Shown in pieces: positions 33,313-42,043 of a stretch of DNA of 64,000 nucleotides. A program made the position numbers and the translations under genes. Where the stretch lies: the NCBI RefSeq assembly GCF_024345975.1, contig NZ_JAGQCD010000007.1, positions 1 to 64,000 of the forward strand, read 5' to 3'. The first letter of the stretch is position 1. Each line of letters opens with the position of its first letter. Origin of the DNA: Cyanobium sp. Cruz-8D1 (GTDB lineage Bacteria; Cyanobacteriota; Cyanobacteriia; PCC-6307; Cyanobiaceae). The notes beneath the pieces were generated by a model. It saw only the letters and a program-made list of their open reading frames with translations, made no database searches and had not been told where the DNA came from.

Positions 33313-33897
33313 ATGACCCCGGCCAGCCTGCCGAGCCTCGATCGTGTCGATGTCCTCTGGTGGATCGCCCTGCTGATCCAGGCCCTGGCCATCCCCGGCA
33401 CCGTGTTGCCAGTGGCCCCCGGCCTCACCCTGCTGCCCCTGGGCGCCCTGCTGTGGTGCTGGGCCGTGGGCTGGGCCGCCGGCTGGCCGGTCCTGCTGCT
33501 GGGTGTCGTGCTGCTCGCCCTGGGCTGGGGGGCCGAGGCCCTGGGCCTGCTGCTCGGCCCGGCCCGGCTGCAGGCCACCCGCTGGAGTTATGTCGGCGCC
33601 GGCCTCGGCCTGGTGGTGGGCCTGCTGGGGCTGTTGCCGGCCCTGCCGGTGGGTGGGCCCCTGCTCGGGGCCCTGGTGGGCCCCCTGCTCGGGGCCAGCC
33701 TCGGCGAGCTGCTCACCGCCCCGCCCTCCCTGGGGCCGCCGGGCCTGGGGCGGTTGCGCCGCTCCCTGCTGGTGGGTTTGGCGGTGGTGGCCGGGATGCT
33801 GGTCAGTCGGCTGGCCCAGCTGCTGCTGGCCCTGGTGGGGGTGCTGGGGTTCGTGCTGCTCACCGCAGGCCCCTTCGCCACCCGCCTCGGCGCCTGA
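33313..33897 (+). CDS. DUF456 family membrane protein
   Basis: A 194-residue, strongly hydrophobic product rich in Leu, Gly, Val and Pro. It contains PGTVLPVAPGLTLLPLGALL near residue 30 and a second half with repeated Gly-rich helices (LVVGLLGLLPALPVGGPLLG). The Pro-x-Leu-Pro-x-x-PG pattern is typical of DUF456. Function is unknown. It lies directly downstream of rsmH. Confidence 0.85.
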   Translation: MTPASLPSLDRVDVLWWIALLIQALAIPGTVLPVAPGLTLLPLGALLWCWAVGWAAGWPVLLLGVVLLALGWGAEALGLLLGPARLQATRWSYVGAGLGLVVGLLGLLPALPVGGPLLGALVGPLLGASLGELLTAPPSLGPPGLGRLRRSLLVGLAVVAGMLVSRLAQLLLALVGVLGFVLLTAGPFATRLGA

Positions 33898-33917
33898 GGC
33901 GTGCGGCTGCGTCGCCC

Positions 33918-34751
33918 TCAGCGGCTGGGGTGGGGCGGCAGGGGATCGGCGCCACCGCTGGCCAGCACCAGCTGCCGGTAGGCCGCCGTGGCGATGCAGA
34001 CCACCAGGGGCCAGGCCACGAAGGCCCCCACCAGGCAGGCCAGCAGACCCAGCAGCAGCAGCAGGCCCTCGATCAGGGTGAGCAGCAGCACCATCAGCCA
34101 GCTGGGGTCCACCAGGGCCCGCCCCCGTTGCAGGGCGGAGCGGGAGCCGGCCCGCTCGAACAACACGATCTGGGTGAGGAAGCTCTGGTTGATCGCCAGA
34201 TAGATCACCCCCAGCAGCAGCACGCCCAGGAGCAGGGCGAACACCACCGCCAGGCTCAGGCCCAGCACCTCCACCAGGGTGCGGCTGAACGGCACCAGCT
34301 GCTCGGCGTAGACCCCGAGCAGCGCCAGGGGACCGCCCACGAGGAGCACAAGGCCGATCAGGGGCACGAGCACCACGACCGCCAGCAGCAGCCAGACCCG
34401 CAGCAGCCGCAGGAACACCTCGCCGTCCCAGCGCATCAACTGCCCCAGGGAAGGGTGGCCGCCCTGGAGGGCGCTGCCGGCGCCGCGCACCAGTCCGATG
34501 GCACACCAGAGGTTGAGCAGCAGGTTGGCCGTCAGCCCGATCAGGTAGAGGAGCCAGTCGAGGGGATCGCTGGAGGCCACACCGCCATTGCTGATGCGGC
34601 TCTGCAGGGGCTGGATCAGAAACTGGAGGGCGATCACCACCAAGGGGAAGCCAACGAAGGGCCCCGGGCTGCGGCTGAAGGCTCGCCAGCCTTCCTGGAG
34701 GGCATCACCGAAGTCGAGCCGGGCCCCCTGCCGGCCGACGGGCGTGGTCAT
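33918..34751 (-). CDS. polytopic membrane protein of unknown function
   Basis: A 277-residue product starting MTTPVGRQGARLDFGDALQE, followed by GWRAFSRSPGPFVGFPLVVI. It has about six hydrophobic segments. The pattern 'alpha-amphipathic start, GW-x(2)-F, then membrane helices with an FERAGSRSALQRGRALVDPS loop' recalls DUF975/glycerophosphoryl-diester-phosphodiesterase-like membrane domains found widely in bacteria. No catalytic residues are recognised. It is 25 bases downstream of the cysteine desulfurase on the same strand. Confidence 0.7.
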   Translation of the reverse strand: MTTPVGRQGARLDFGDALQEGWRAFSRSPGPFVGFPLVVIALQFLIQPLQSRISNGGVASSDPLDWLLYLIGLTANLLLNLWCAIGLVRGAGSALQGGHPSLGQLMRWDGEVFLRLLRVWLLLAVVVLVPLIGLVLLVGGPLALLGVYAEQLVPFSRTLVEVLGLSLAVVFALLLGVLLLGVIYLAINQSFLTQIVLFERAGSRSALQRGRALVDPSWLMVLLLTLIEGLLLLLGLLACLVGAFVAWPLVVCIATAAYRQLVLASGGADPLPPHPSR

Positions 34752-34776
34752 CAACCCAAGGTTATAGACCAGAAAG

Positions 34777-35919
34777 CTAGACAGGCACTCGCAACTCCGC
34801 CACGGCGGCGCCAACGGCTGCCACGGCGGCATCGATGTCCGCCGCCGTGGTGCCCCGTCCCAGCCCGAAGCGGACCGTGGCGCCAGCGGCGCGGCGGTCG
34901 AGGCCGAGGGCGGCCAGCACGTGGGAGGGGCTGCCCTGGCTGCAGGCCGAACCGCTGCTCACCGCCACGGTGCGGCGCAGTTGCCGGTGCAGGCGGGTGC
35001 CGTCCACCCCCTCCACCGTGATGCTGAGGCTGTGGGGGAGGGTATGGAGTGGGTGGCCGTTGCGGCGCACACTGCCGAGGGCCTCCAGCTCTTTCCACAG
35101 CCGGTCGCGCAGGGTTCCCAGGCGTTCGGCCCGCTCCTGGCGGTCGGTCAGGGCCCTGGCCACGGCGGTGCCGAGGCCCACGATCAATGGCACCGGCAGG
35201 GTGCCACCCCGCAGCCCGCCCTCCTGGCCGCCGCCGAGCTGCTGGGGGGCCAGGGGCACCCCCGGGCGCCGCAGCAGGGCGCCGACACCCTTGGGGCCAT
35301 AGAACTTGTGGCCGCTGAGGCTGAGCAGGTCGATGCCGAGGTCGGCCATGGCCAGGGGGATGTGACCCACCGCCTGGGCGGCGTCGCAGTGGAACAGCAC
35401 CCCCCGCTCGCGGCAGAGGGCGCCGATGTCGGCCAGGGGCTGCAGCACGCCGATCTCGTTGTTCGCCGCCATCACCGACAGCAGCAGGGTGTCGGGGCCC
35501 AGGGCCTCGGCGAGCCGCTCGGGGGCGACCAGGCCATCGGCCCCCACCGGCAGCACGGTGAGTGGAAAGCCGTGGCGCTCCAGCCAGGCCAGCGGCTCCA
35601 GCACGGCCCGATGCTCGCTGGCCAGGGTCACCAGCCGGCGGCGGGGCTCCCGCCGCTCCAGGGCGGCCTCGGCCACCCCGCGCAGGGCCAGGTTGTTGGC
35701 TTCGGTGGCGCCGCTGGTGAAGATCACCGCGTCGCTGCCCACGCCCAGAGCCTCGGCCACCCGGTCCCGGGCGATGTCCACGGCCGCCCCCGCTTCCAGG
35801 GCCGGCCGATACAGGCGGCTGGAGGGGTTGGCAGCGTTCTGGCTCCACCAGGGCGCCATCGCCGCCAGCACCGCCGGATCGCACGGGGTGCTCGCGTGGT
35901 GGTCGAGGTAGGTCAGCAT
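34777..35919 (-). CDS. cysteine desulfurase (NifS/IscS family)
   Basis: A 380-residue PLP enzyme starting MLTYLDHHASTPCDPAVLAA. It mobilises sulfur from cysteine for Fe-S clusters and other thio-products. Key blocks are [58 protein letters not shown], the Schiff-base lysine in LSLSGHKFYGPKGVGAL, and GGGQEGGLRGGT. The mobile catalytic Cys loop is VSSGSACSQGSPSHVLAALG. The upstream open frame is non-coding shadow. It is divergent from the secreted protein gene. Confidence 0.94.
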   Translation of the reverse strand: MLTYLDHHASTPCDPAVLAAMAPWWSQNAANPSSRLYRPALEAGAAVDIARDRVAEALGVGSDAVIFTSGATEANNLALRGVAEAALERREPRRRLVTLASEHRAVLEPLAWLERHGFPLTVLPVGADGLVAPERLAEALGPDTLLLSVMAANNEIGVLQPLADIGALCRERGVLFHCDAAQAVGHIPLAMADLGIDLLSLSGHKFYGPKGVGALLRRPGVPLAPQQLGGGQEGGLRGGTLPVPLIVGLGTAVARALTDRQERAERLGTLRDRLWKELEALGSVRRNGHPLHTLPHSLSITVEGVDGTRLHRQLRRTVAVSSGSACSQGSPSHVLAALGLDRRAAGATVRFGLGRGTTAADIDAAVAAVGAAVAELRVPV

Positions 35920-35925
35920 GGGGCC

Positions 35926-36486
35926 ATGCTGAACCGTCCCCGCTCCTCCGGTGCCCTGCCCCTGCGGCTGGGGGCTGCGCTTTGCCGGGCCTTGCTGGCG
36001 GCGTCCTGCCTGGTGGCGGCTTCTGTGGGGGTGGCCTGGCCCGCGGCCGCCCAGGAGGATTCGCGCAGCAACGCCGAGAATCGACCGCCGGGCTTCCAGG
36101 TGCTGCTGGACCGGGTGACCCACCGCGGCCGGGAGGTGGTGGGCGTCTACGGCCTGGTTCCCGAGCCAGCCCAGCCGGGGATGTGGCGCGTGCAGGTGTG
36201 GGAGGAGCTCGATGACCGGGTCACCGTCGCCACCGACAAGATCGGTTGCAGCCTCACCAGCCCCCTGAGGATCACCGGCTCTTCGCGCCGGCTGATCATT
36301 CGTGAGCTCAATCCCGGCGGTGTGATCACCCCGGCCAATCGCCTCGACCACCTCATGTGGTGGGCCGTCTGCGTGCCCGCCCAGGCCGGCAAGGATCCCG
36401 CCAGCCTCGGCCCCCTGGCCCTCCAGCTCGGCTACAGCGGCCGGTTGCCGGAACGGGAACAGGTGGTGCTTGGTCCCGGTCGATAG
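35926..36486 (+). CDS. secreted hypothetical protein
   Basis: A 186-residue product with a signal peptide (CRALLAASCLVAASVGVAWP, cleavage after AAAQ or nearby). The mature part is predicted beta-rich: FQVLLDRVTHRGREVVGVYG, WRVQVWEELDDRVTVATDK, SRRLIIRELNPGGVITPANR and LDHLMWWAVCVPAQAG. Two Cys residues (in IGCSLTS and WWAVCVP) could form a disulfide. No family is recognised. It starts seven bases from the divergent desulfurase start and is followed by the response regulator after nine bases. Confidence 0.7.
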   Translation: MLNRPRSSGALPLRLGAALCRALLAASCLVAASVGVAWPAAAQEDSRSNAENRPPGFQVLLDRVTHRGREVVGVYGLVPEPAQPGMWRVQVWEELDDRVTVATDKIGCSLTSPLRITGSSRRLIIRELNPGGVITPANRLDHLMWWAVCVPAQAGKDPASLGPLALQLGYSGRLPEREQVVLGPGR

Positions 36487-36495
36487 ATTGGACCC

Positions 36496-37272
36496 ATGAG
36501 CCAAGACCCTTCCGCCGCCGCCGGCCCCATCTCCGAGCCGTCCGGGTCGGAGGAGACGCTCGAGGCCGCCGCCAGCACCCCGGTGCGGCTGTTGCTGGTG
36601 GACGACGAGCCCGGACTGCGCACGGCGGTCAAGGCCTACCTGGAAGACGAGGGGTTCGCCGTCACGACAGCCAACGACGGCGAGGAGGGCTGGACGGCGG
36701 CCCAGGCCCAGATGCCTGATGTGGTGATCACCGACGTGATGATGCCCCGCTGCGACGGCTACGGCCTGCTGAAGCGGCTCCGGGACGATGAGCGGCTCGG
36801 GGGCACGCCGGTGATCTTTCTCACCGCCAAAGGCATGACGGCCGACCGCATCGCCGGTTTCCAGGCCGGCGCCGACGACTACATCCCCAAGCCGTTCGAC
36901 CCGGATGAACTGGTGGCCAGGGTGCGCAACGTGGTGCGCCGCCAGGAGCGGCTGCTGGCGGAGGCGGCCCGTTTCGCCGATGCCGACATCGGTGCCATGG
37001 CCCGCCAGATCACCGAGATCCGTTCGATGCTGGGCGGCGGTGGCGCCAGTGCCCGCAAGCCCGTCACCGACGTCAAACTCGACTTCACCCCCCGCGAGGC
37101 CAGCGTCCTGCAGCTGGTGGCGGAGGGAATGATGAACAAGGAGATCGCCCGCCGGCTGGAAACCTCGATCCGCAATGTGGAGAAGTACGTGAGCCGGCTG
37201 TTCATCAAGACCGGCACCGCCAGCCGCACCGAGCTGGTGCGTTTCGCCCTCGAGCACGGGCTGGTGGATTGA
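36496..37272 (+). CDS. response regulator, receiver plus LuxR-type HTH (Ycf29-like)
   Basis: A 258-residue product. After a 28-residue disordered start comes a receiver domain: LLLVDDEPGLRTAVKAYLED with the acidic pair, VVITDVMMPRCDGYGLLKRL with the phospho-acceptor Asp, VIFLTAKGMT and DYIPKPFDPDEL with the conserved Lys. A long linker precedes the HTH: LDFTPREASVLQLVAEGMMN, KEIARRLETSIRNVEKYVSR. This layout matches the cyanobacterial/plastid Ycf29 (TctD-like) family. No histidine kinase is adjacent. Confidence 0.88.
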   Translation: MSQDPSAAAGPISEPSGSEETLEAAASTPVRLLLVDDEPGLRTAVKAYLEDEGFAVTTANDGEEGWTAAQAQMPDVVITDVMMPRCDGYGLLKRLRDDERLGGTPVIFLTAKGMTADRIAGFQAGADDYIPKPFDPDELVARVRNVVRRQERLLAEAARFADADIGAMARQITEIRSMLGGGGASARKPVTDVKLDFTPREASVLQLVAEGMMNKEIARRLETSIRNVEKYVSRLFIKTGTASRTELVRFALEHGLVD

Positions 37273-37384
37273 GGCCCTCCACCCCCCACCGCTGAGCCTG
37301 CCACCGGGCTGGCTGCCGGCCCAGCGCAACGCCGGCTGGACCTATCGCGACCGTGTTCCCCTCGCCGGGGCCGGGAGGGGGATC

Positions 37385-38263
37385 GTGGCCTATTACGCCG
37401 GCCGTTACCCCCACTCCGGAGCGGCCGAATGGCAACGGCGCCTCGACGCCGGCGAGATCAGCCGCAACGGCGAGCCGCTGCGGGCTGAGGCGATCCTCGC
37501 CGCGGGCGACCGGCTGCTCTGGCGGCGTTCCCCTTGGCTGGAGCCCGCCGTGCCGGTGGGTTGGGGGGTGATCCATGACGACGGCGATCTGCTGGTGATC
37601 GACAAGCCCAGCGGCCTGCCCGTGCTGCCGGCGGGTGGCTTCCTGGAACACACCCTGCTGCGGCTGCTGGAGCGCCAGAGCGCCGCCGGGCCGGCCGGGG
37701 CGCCGCCCCCGCGGCCGGTGCACCGGCTCGGCCGCTTCACCTCCGGCTTGCTGGTCTGCGCCCGCCGCCCCGCCACCCGCGCCTGGTTGAGCCAGCGGTT
37801 GCGGGACAGCAGCGCCGCGGGCGAAGGCGAGGCCCCGTCCTGTCGCAAGCTCTATCGCACGCTGCTGCGGCCGGGGGCCCTGGAGCTGGAGCTGGGCGTT
37901 CCCCTGCCGATCACCACGGCCATCGGCCGTCGGGCCCACCCGTTGCTGGGGACGATCTGGTGCGCCTCCCCTGCTGGGCTGGCCGCCAGCAGCCTGCTGA
38001 CCATGCTGCGGCGTCATCCGGACGGGGATCTGGCGCAGGTGGAGATCGCCACGGGCCGGCCCCACCAGATCCGCATCCATTGCGCCGCCATTGGGGCGCC
38101 GCTGCTGGGGGATCCCCTGTATCTGGCCGGTGGATCGGCCCGTGCGGAGGTGCTGCCGGGGGAGGGGGGCTACCGGCTGCACGCCCATCGGCTGGATCTG
38201 GCCGGACCCGACGGGGCCAGCTTCACGTGGGAGGCGCCCCTGCCGGCGTGGGGTTCGGGCTGA
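37385..38263 (+). CDS. RluA-family pseudouridine synthase
   Basis: A 292-residue product from the GTG at 37385. The S4-like start WQRRLDAGEISRNGEPLRAE is followed by the synthase domain: GDLLVIDKPSGLPVLPAGGF, then RPVHRLGRFTSGLLVCARRP. The HRLGRFTSG loop replaces the more usual HRLDxxTSG: the catalytic Asp position reads Gly. ATGRPHQIRIHCAAIGAPLL closes the fold. The same frame continues upstream with protein-like sequence (LPAQRNAGWTYRDRV from about 37316), so the real start may be non-ATG and near 37268. The target RNA is unknown. Confidence 0.8.
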   Translation: MAYYAGRYPHSGAAEWQRRLDAGEISRNGEPLRAEAILAAGDRLLWRRSPWLEPAVPVGWGVIHDDGDLLVIDKPSGLPVLPAGGFLEHTLLRLLERQSAAGPAGAPPPRPVHRLGRFTSGLLVCARRPATRAWLSQRLRDSSAAGEGEAPSCRKLYRTLLRPGALELELGVPLPITTAIGRRAHPLLGTIWCASPAGLAASSLLTMLRRHPDGDLAQVEIATGRPHQIRIHCAAIGAPLLGDPLYLAGGSARAEVLPGEGGYRLHAHRLDLAGPDGASFTWEAPLPAWGSG

Positions 38264-38290
38264 TGGCGGCCAGGGCGGGAGAGCGCCAGC

Positions 38291-39025
38291 TCAGCCGCGC
38301 TCGAAGGCGATCAGGCGGGAGAAGTAGAAGGGGGCCTGGTTGAGGCTGCGGTGGACGGGGCGGAAGCCTGCGGCGGCCGCGGCCGCCACGATCCCGTCTT
38401 CGCGCAGGGTGTAGGCGCGGGTGGTCTTGCTCGGCCCGGGGAACAGCTGGCCGATCTGCTTGAGCACCGCCAGCAGCGGCGTGTAGGGGGCGAAGCTGAC
38501 GATCAGCTGGCGCTCGGCCATGGCGGCCAGGTGCCGCACCATGGCTTCGGCGGCCGCCTGGGGGTAGTGGATGAACACATCCAGGCAGATCACCGTGTCG
38601 TAGCGACCCTGGAGGCTCTCCAGATCGGAAGCGCTGAAGCTCAGCCGCTCCGAGGCCAGACCGGCCTCGGCGGCGCGGCGGCTGGCCTCGGCCACCATCG
38701 CCGCCGAGAGGTCACTGGCGGCGATCGAGCCGGCCCCGAGGGCGGCCAGGGGCAGGCTGAGGCTGCCGACCCCGCAGCCGGCATCACAGAAGCTGCGGCT
38801 CGACAGATCGCCTTGCTGCTGCAGCCAGGCCAGCACCGCATCCACCGTCTTCTGGTGGCCGAGGCGGATGTTGCGCTGGACCCGGTTCACCTCCTCGCTG
38901 TCGCTGTAGATGCGGTTCCAGCGCTCGAAGCCGGTGCTTTCGAAGTAGGCCTGCACCTCGGCTTTCTCGGCCTGCGTCTCAGCCTGTGTCTCGGCTGACG
39001 CGGGGGGTTGCGGTTCCGGGGGCAT
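38291..39025 (-). CDS. chlM: magnesium-protoporphyrin IX methyltransferase
   Basis: A 244-residue product. ChlM methylates the 13-propionate of Mg-protoporphyrin IX in chlorophyll synthesis. It opens with a polar Glu/Ala segment, then VQAYFESTGFERWNRIYSDS, EEVNRVQRNIRLGHQKTVD and the SAM site FCDAGCGVGSLSLPLAALGA with SDLSAAMVAEA. CLDVFIHYPQAAAEAMVRHL and RAYTLREDGI are family-typical. It is intact and of normal length. It is convergent with the pseudouridine synthase gene and lies downstream of nagA on the same strand. Confidence 0.95.
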   Translation of the reverse strand: MPPEPQPPASAETQAETQAEKAEVQAYFESTGFERWNRIYSDSEEVNRVQRNIRLGHQKTVDAVLAWLQQQGDLSSRSFCDAGCGVGSLSLPLAALGAGSIAASDLSAAMVAEASRRAAEAGLASERLSFSASDLESLQGRYDTVICLDVFIHYPQAAAEAMVRHLAAMAERQLIVSFAPYTPLLAVLKQIGQLFPGPSKTTRAYTLREDGIVAAAAAAGFRPVHRSLNQAPFYFSRLIAFERG

Positions 39026-39084
39026 GGGGCGCAGGGCCGTTCGGGTGGGCCGGATCCTAGGGAGTTGGGGCCAAGGTCACCCCC

Positions 39085-40302
39085 CTAGGGCTCGCCAGCC
39101 GCCGTGTCCGGACGCCGCCAGTCCAGGCGCCCGTCAGCCGCCGTGCTCCAGCGCAGGGTGTCCACCAGGGGCAACCCCAGCAGCAGCTGCTCCAGCGGCC
39201 GCCGCTCCCCCAGCAGGCGCCGGGGGGCGAGGGTGGCGGCGGCGATCGAGGCCGGCACCAGGCCGCTCCAGCCGGCCAGCCGCCGCACCCCCTCCAGCAG
39301 CGGCAGGGTGACCCCCGCCAGGGTGCCGTCCTCCAGTCGGCAGCTGCCGTCCTGCACCAGCAGGAGCCGTTCGTCCCAGCGGTGGCTGCCGTCGGCGAGC
39401 CCGTAGGGAGCCAGGGCATCGCTGACGATCACCAGCTGGTGGGGCGCCAGCCGCTGCAGCAGCACGGCCATGGTCGGAGCCACGTGGACACCGTCGGCGA
39501 TCAGCCCCAGGGCCACTTCCCCCTGGAGCAACGCCGCCCCCACAGGTCCCGGGGCGCGGTGGTGCAGCCCGGCCATGGCGTTGAAGCTGTGGGTGAGCAT
39601 CCCCACCCCCCGCCCAAAGGACTGCCTGGCCTGCTCCTCATTGGCGCCGCTGTGGCCCAGGCTCACCACCACGCCGGCGGCCCGCAGGTCGTCGATCACC
39701 TCGGTGGCGCCCTCCAGTTCCGGCGCCAGGGTCACCAGGGCGACATCGGCCTCGGGGCCCGCATGGAAGCCGGCGATCAGGCTGTCGAGGGCAGCCCGGC
39801 TGGGGGCCTGCAGGTGCTGGGCCGGGTGGGCACCGCGCCGCTCCGGCGCCAGGAACGGTCCCTCCAGATGGGCGCCCAGCAGCCGGCAGTGCCCCGGACG
39901 GTGCCGGCGGCGGGCTTCGGCCAGCACCGTCAGGGCCTGGCGTACGTCCTGCGGGTCGCAGGTCACCAGGGTGGGACAGATGGCCTCCACCCCATCCCGC
40001 CAGAGGTGCGCCAGCAGCGCCTGCAGGCGGGGCAGGTCCCCGTGGGTCAGTTCGGGGAAGGCCAGGCCCAGGCCGCCGTTGATCTGCAGGTCCACACCCC
40101 CCGGGGACAGCCAGTCGCCACCCCAGTCCTCGCCGGCGGCCCGGCTCCCCGGCGGCGTCGGCCGCACCCGGGCAATCAGTCCGTCGCGGTCGACACCGAC
40201 CTGCCAGCGCCGCTCCGCCTCGCCGCAGGCCGGGTCATCGCCTGCCAGTCGCAGGTTGGTCAGCCAACGCATCCGGGCAGCCGCGGGACGGGACAATGCC
40301 AT
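39085..40302 (-). CDS. nagA: N-acetylglucosamine-6-phosphate deacetylase
   Basis: A 405-residue product from the ATG at 40302, or 395 from 40272. NagA deacetylates GlcNAc-6-phosphate in amino-sugar recycling. Features are GVDLQINGGLGLAFPE (metal-site strand with D-Q-N-G), PTLVTCDPQDVRQAL, LLGAHLEGPFLAPERRGAHP with the metal Glu, VSLGHSGANEEQ, MLTHSFNAMAGLHHRAPGPV and VSDALAPYGLADG with the catalytic Asp. The start is 18 bases from the divergent purE start. Confidence 0.92.
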   Translation of the reverse strand: MALSRPAAARMRWLTNLRLAGDDPACGEAERRWQVGVDRDGLIARVRPTPPGSRAAGEDWGGDWLSPGGVDLQINGGLGLAFPELTHGDLPRLQALLAHLWRDGVEAICPTLVTCDPQDVRQALTVLAEARRRHRPGHCRLLGAHLEGPFLAPERRGAHPAQHLQAPSRAALDSLIAGFHAGPEADVALVTLAPELEGATEVIDDLRAAGVVVSLGHSGANEEQARQSFGRGVGMLTHSFNAMAGLHHRAPGPVGAALLQGEVALGLIADGVHVAPTMAVLLQRLAPHQLVIVSDALAPYGLADGSHRWDERLLLVQDGSCRLEDGTLAGVTLPLLEGVRRLAGWSGLVPASIAAATLAPRRLLGERRPLEQLLLGLPLVDTLRWSTAADGRLDWRRPDTAAGEP

Positions 40303-40320
40303 CCTCGCCGTCCCTGCCCC

Positions 40321-40878
40321 ATGGATCCCACCCCCGCCGCTTCCGTGCCCGCCCCACCGCCCCGGGTCGCGGTCGTGATGGGCAGTGATTCCGACCTGCC
40401 GACGCTGGAGCCGGCCGTGCGGATCCTGGAGCAGCTGGGGGTGGCCAGCGAAGTGCGGGTGCTCTCGGCCCATCGCACCCCATGGGAGATGGCGGCTTTC
40501 GCCGAGGCGGCGGCCTCGCGCGGCTTTCGGGTGATCATTGCCGGGGCCGGCGGTGCCGCCCACCTGCCCGGCATGGTGGCGGCCTTCTGCCTGCTGCCGG
40601 TGATCGGTGTGCCGGTGCGCAGCCAGGCCCTTTCCGGCATGGATTCCCTGCACTCCATCGTGCAGATGCCGGCGGGTGTCCCGGTGGCCACGGTGGCCAT
40701 CGGCGGCGGCCTCAATGCCGGCCTGCTGGCGGCCTCGATCCTGGCCATCGCCGATCCGGTGCTCGCTGAAGCTCTGGAGGCCTACCGGCGCGGACTGCAT
40801 GATCAGGTGGTGGCCAAGGATGGGCGCCTGCAGGCCCTGGGCAGCGCCGCCTACCTGGAGGCCATGGGCCAGGGGTGA
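40321..40878 (+). CDS. purE: N5-carboxyaminoimidazole ribonucleotide mutase
   Basis: A 185-residue product with a 15-residue Pro/Ala start, then VAVVMGSDSDLPTLEPAVRI, SEVRVLSAHRTPWEMAAFAE (with the active-site His), VIIAGAGGAAHLPGMVAAFC, VIGVPVRSQALSGMDSLHSI and VQMPAGVPVATVAIGGGLNA. These are the class I PurE signatures. It converts N5-CAIR to CAIR in purine synthesis, with PurK as partner elsewhere. The long frame upstream is the antisense of nagA. Confidence 0.96.
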   Translation: MDPTPAASVPAPPPRVAVVMGSDSDLPTLEPAVRILEQLGVASEVRVLSAHRTPWEMAAFAEAAASRGFRVIIAGAGGAAHLPGMVAAFCLLPVIGVPVRSQALSGMDSLHSIVQMPAGVPVATVAIGGGLNAGLLAASILAIADPVLAEALEAYRRGLHDQVVAKDGRLQALGSAAYLEAMGQG

Positions 40879-40957
40879 AGCGCTGGCGGTTGCCGGCCCG
40901 GCAGGCCAAGCTGAGCAGCGTTCGTTGCTTCACCGGGGCTGTGCCCGGCTCCCGCTG

Positions 40958-42043
40958 ATGCTTGAGCGGCTGGTGCTGCCCCCCTGGCTGCGGTTCTCCC
41001 TGGCCCTGCCCCTGCTGGTGCTCAACCTGTGGGTGCTGCGCCAGTTACTGGTTCCCCTGGCGCCCTTCCCGGCCCTGTTCCTGACGGCCGCCCTGCTGGC
41101 GTTCCTGCTCGACATCCCCAGCCGTTGGCTGATCCAGCGCGGTCTGCCGCGGCCACTGGCCCTGGTGCTGGTGCTGGGGCTGAGCCTTTCGGTGGTGGTG
41201 CTGGCGGCCCTGGTGCTGGTGCCCCGGCTGGTGGAGCAGCTCGGTGACCTGGTGCTGGCCCTGCCCAGCTGGCTGGCCCAGGGGGAAACCCTGCTGGGGC
41301 AGCTGCAGAGCTGGGCCACCGAGCGGGGGCTGCCCACCGACTTCGGCGGGATCAGCAGCGATCTGATCACCCGCACCAGCAAGATCGCCTCCCAGCTCAG
41401 CCAGCAGGTGCTGGGAATCCTGGGGGCCACGGTGAGCATCACCGTCAACACGGTGATCGTCCTGGTGCTGGCGGTGTTCCTGCTGCTGGGGGGCGAGGGC
41501 ATCGCCAGGGGGCTGGTGGAGTGGTTGCCCAGCGGCACCCGCGCCCTGGTGCTCAGCACCCTCGACCGCACCTTCCGGGGCTACTTCGCTGGCCAGGTGG
41601 TGCTGGCCCTGATCCTCAGCGGCGCCCAGAGCCTGGTGTTCACCCTGCTCGGGATCCCCTATGGGGTGCTGTTTGCGGTGGCCATCGGCTTCACCACCCT
41701 GATTCCTTACGCCAGTGCCCTCACCATCGTGGGGGTGAGCGTGTTGCTGGCGCTCCAGGATCCGCGTACCGGCCTGGAGGTGCTGGCGGTGGCGATCAGC
41801 GTCGGCCAGGTGGTCGACCAGGTGATCCAGCCGCGCCTGATGGGGTCGATCGTGGGACTGCAGCCGGCCTGGCTGCTGATCAGCCTGCCGATCGGCGCCC
41901 GGCTGGGGGGGCTGCTGGGGCTGGGGGAACTGCTGGGTCTGCTGCTGGCGGTGCCAGTCGCCAGCTGCTCCAAGACCTTCCTCGATGCCTGGGCCCTGCG
42001 CCTGAGGGCAGAGCCATTCAGGGCTCTGCCGGAGCCGGAATGA
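40958..42043 (+). CDS. AI-2E family membrane permease
   Basis: A 361-residue product with the typical eight-helix layout: an N-terminal hydrophobic pair, a soluble segment (residues about 90-135), then helices around ITVNTVIVLVLAVFLLLGG, FAGQVVLALILSGAQSLVFT, GIPYGVLFAVAIGFTTLIPY, EVLAVAISVGQVVDQVIQPR (a conserved family block) and a final pair. The family includes exporters of signalling molecules and Na+/H+ antiporters; the substrate here is unknown. It converges with cysC and overlaps its 3' end by 26 bases. Confidence 0.88.
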   Translation: MLERLVLPPWLRFSLALPLLVLNLWVLRQLLVPLAPFPALFLTAALLAFLLDIPSRWLIQRGLPRPLALVLVLGLSLSVVVLAALVLVPRLVEQLGDLVLALPSWLAQGETLLGQLQSWATERGLPTDFGGISSDLITRTSKIASQLSQQVLGILGATVSITVNTVIVLVLAVFLLLGGEGIARGLVEWLPSGTRALVLSTLDRTFRGYFAGQVVLALILSGAQSLVFTLLGIPYGVLFAVAIGFTTLIPYASALTIVGVSVLLALQDPRTGLEVLAVAISVGQVVDQVIQPRLMGSIVGLQPAWLLISLPIGARLGGLLGLGELLGLLLAVPVASCSKTFLDAWALRLRAEPFRALPEPE

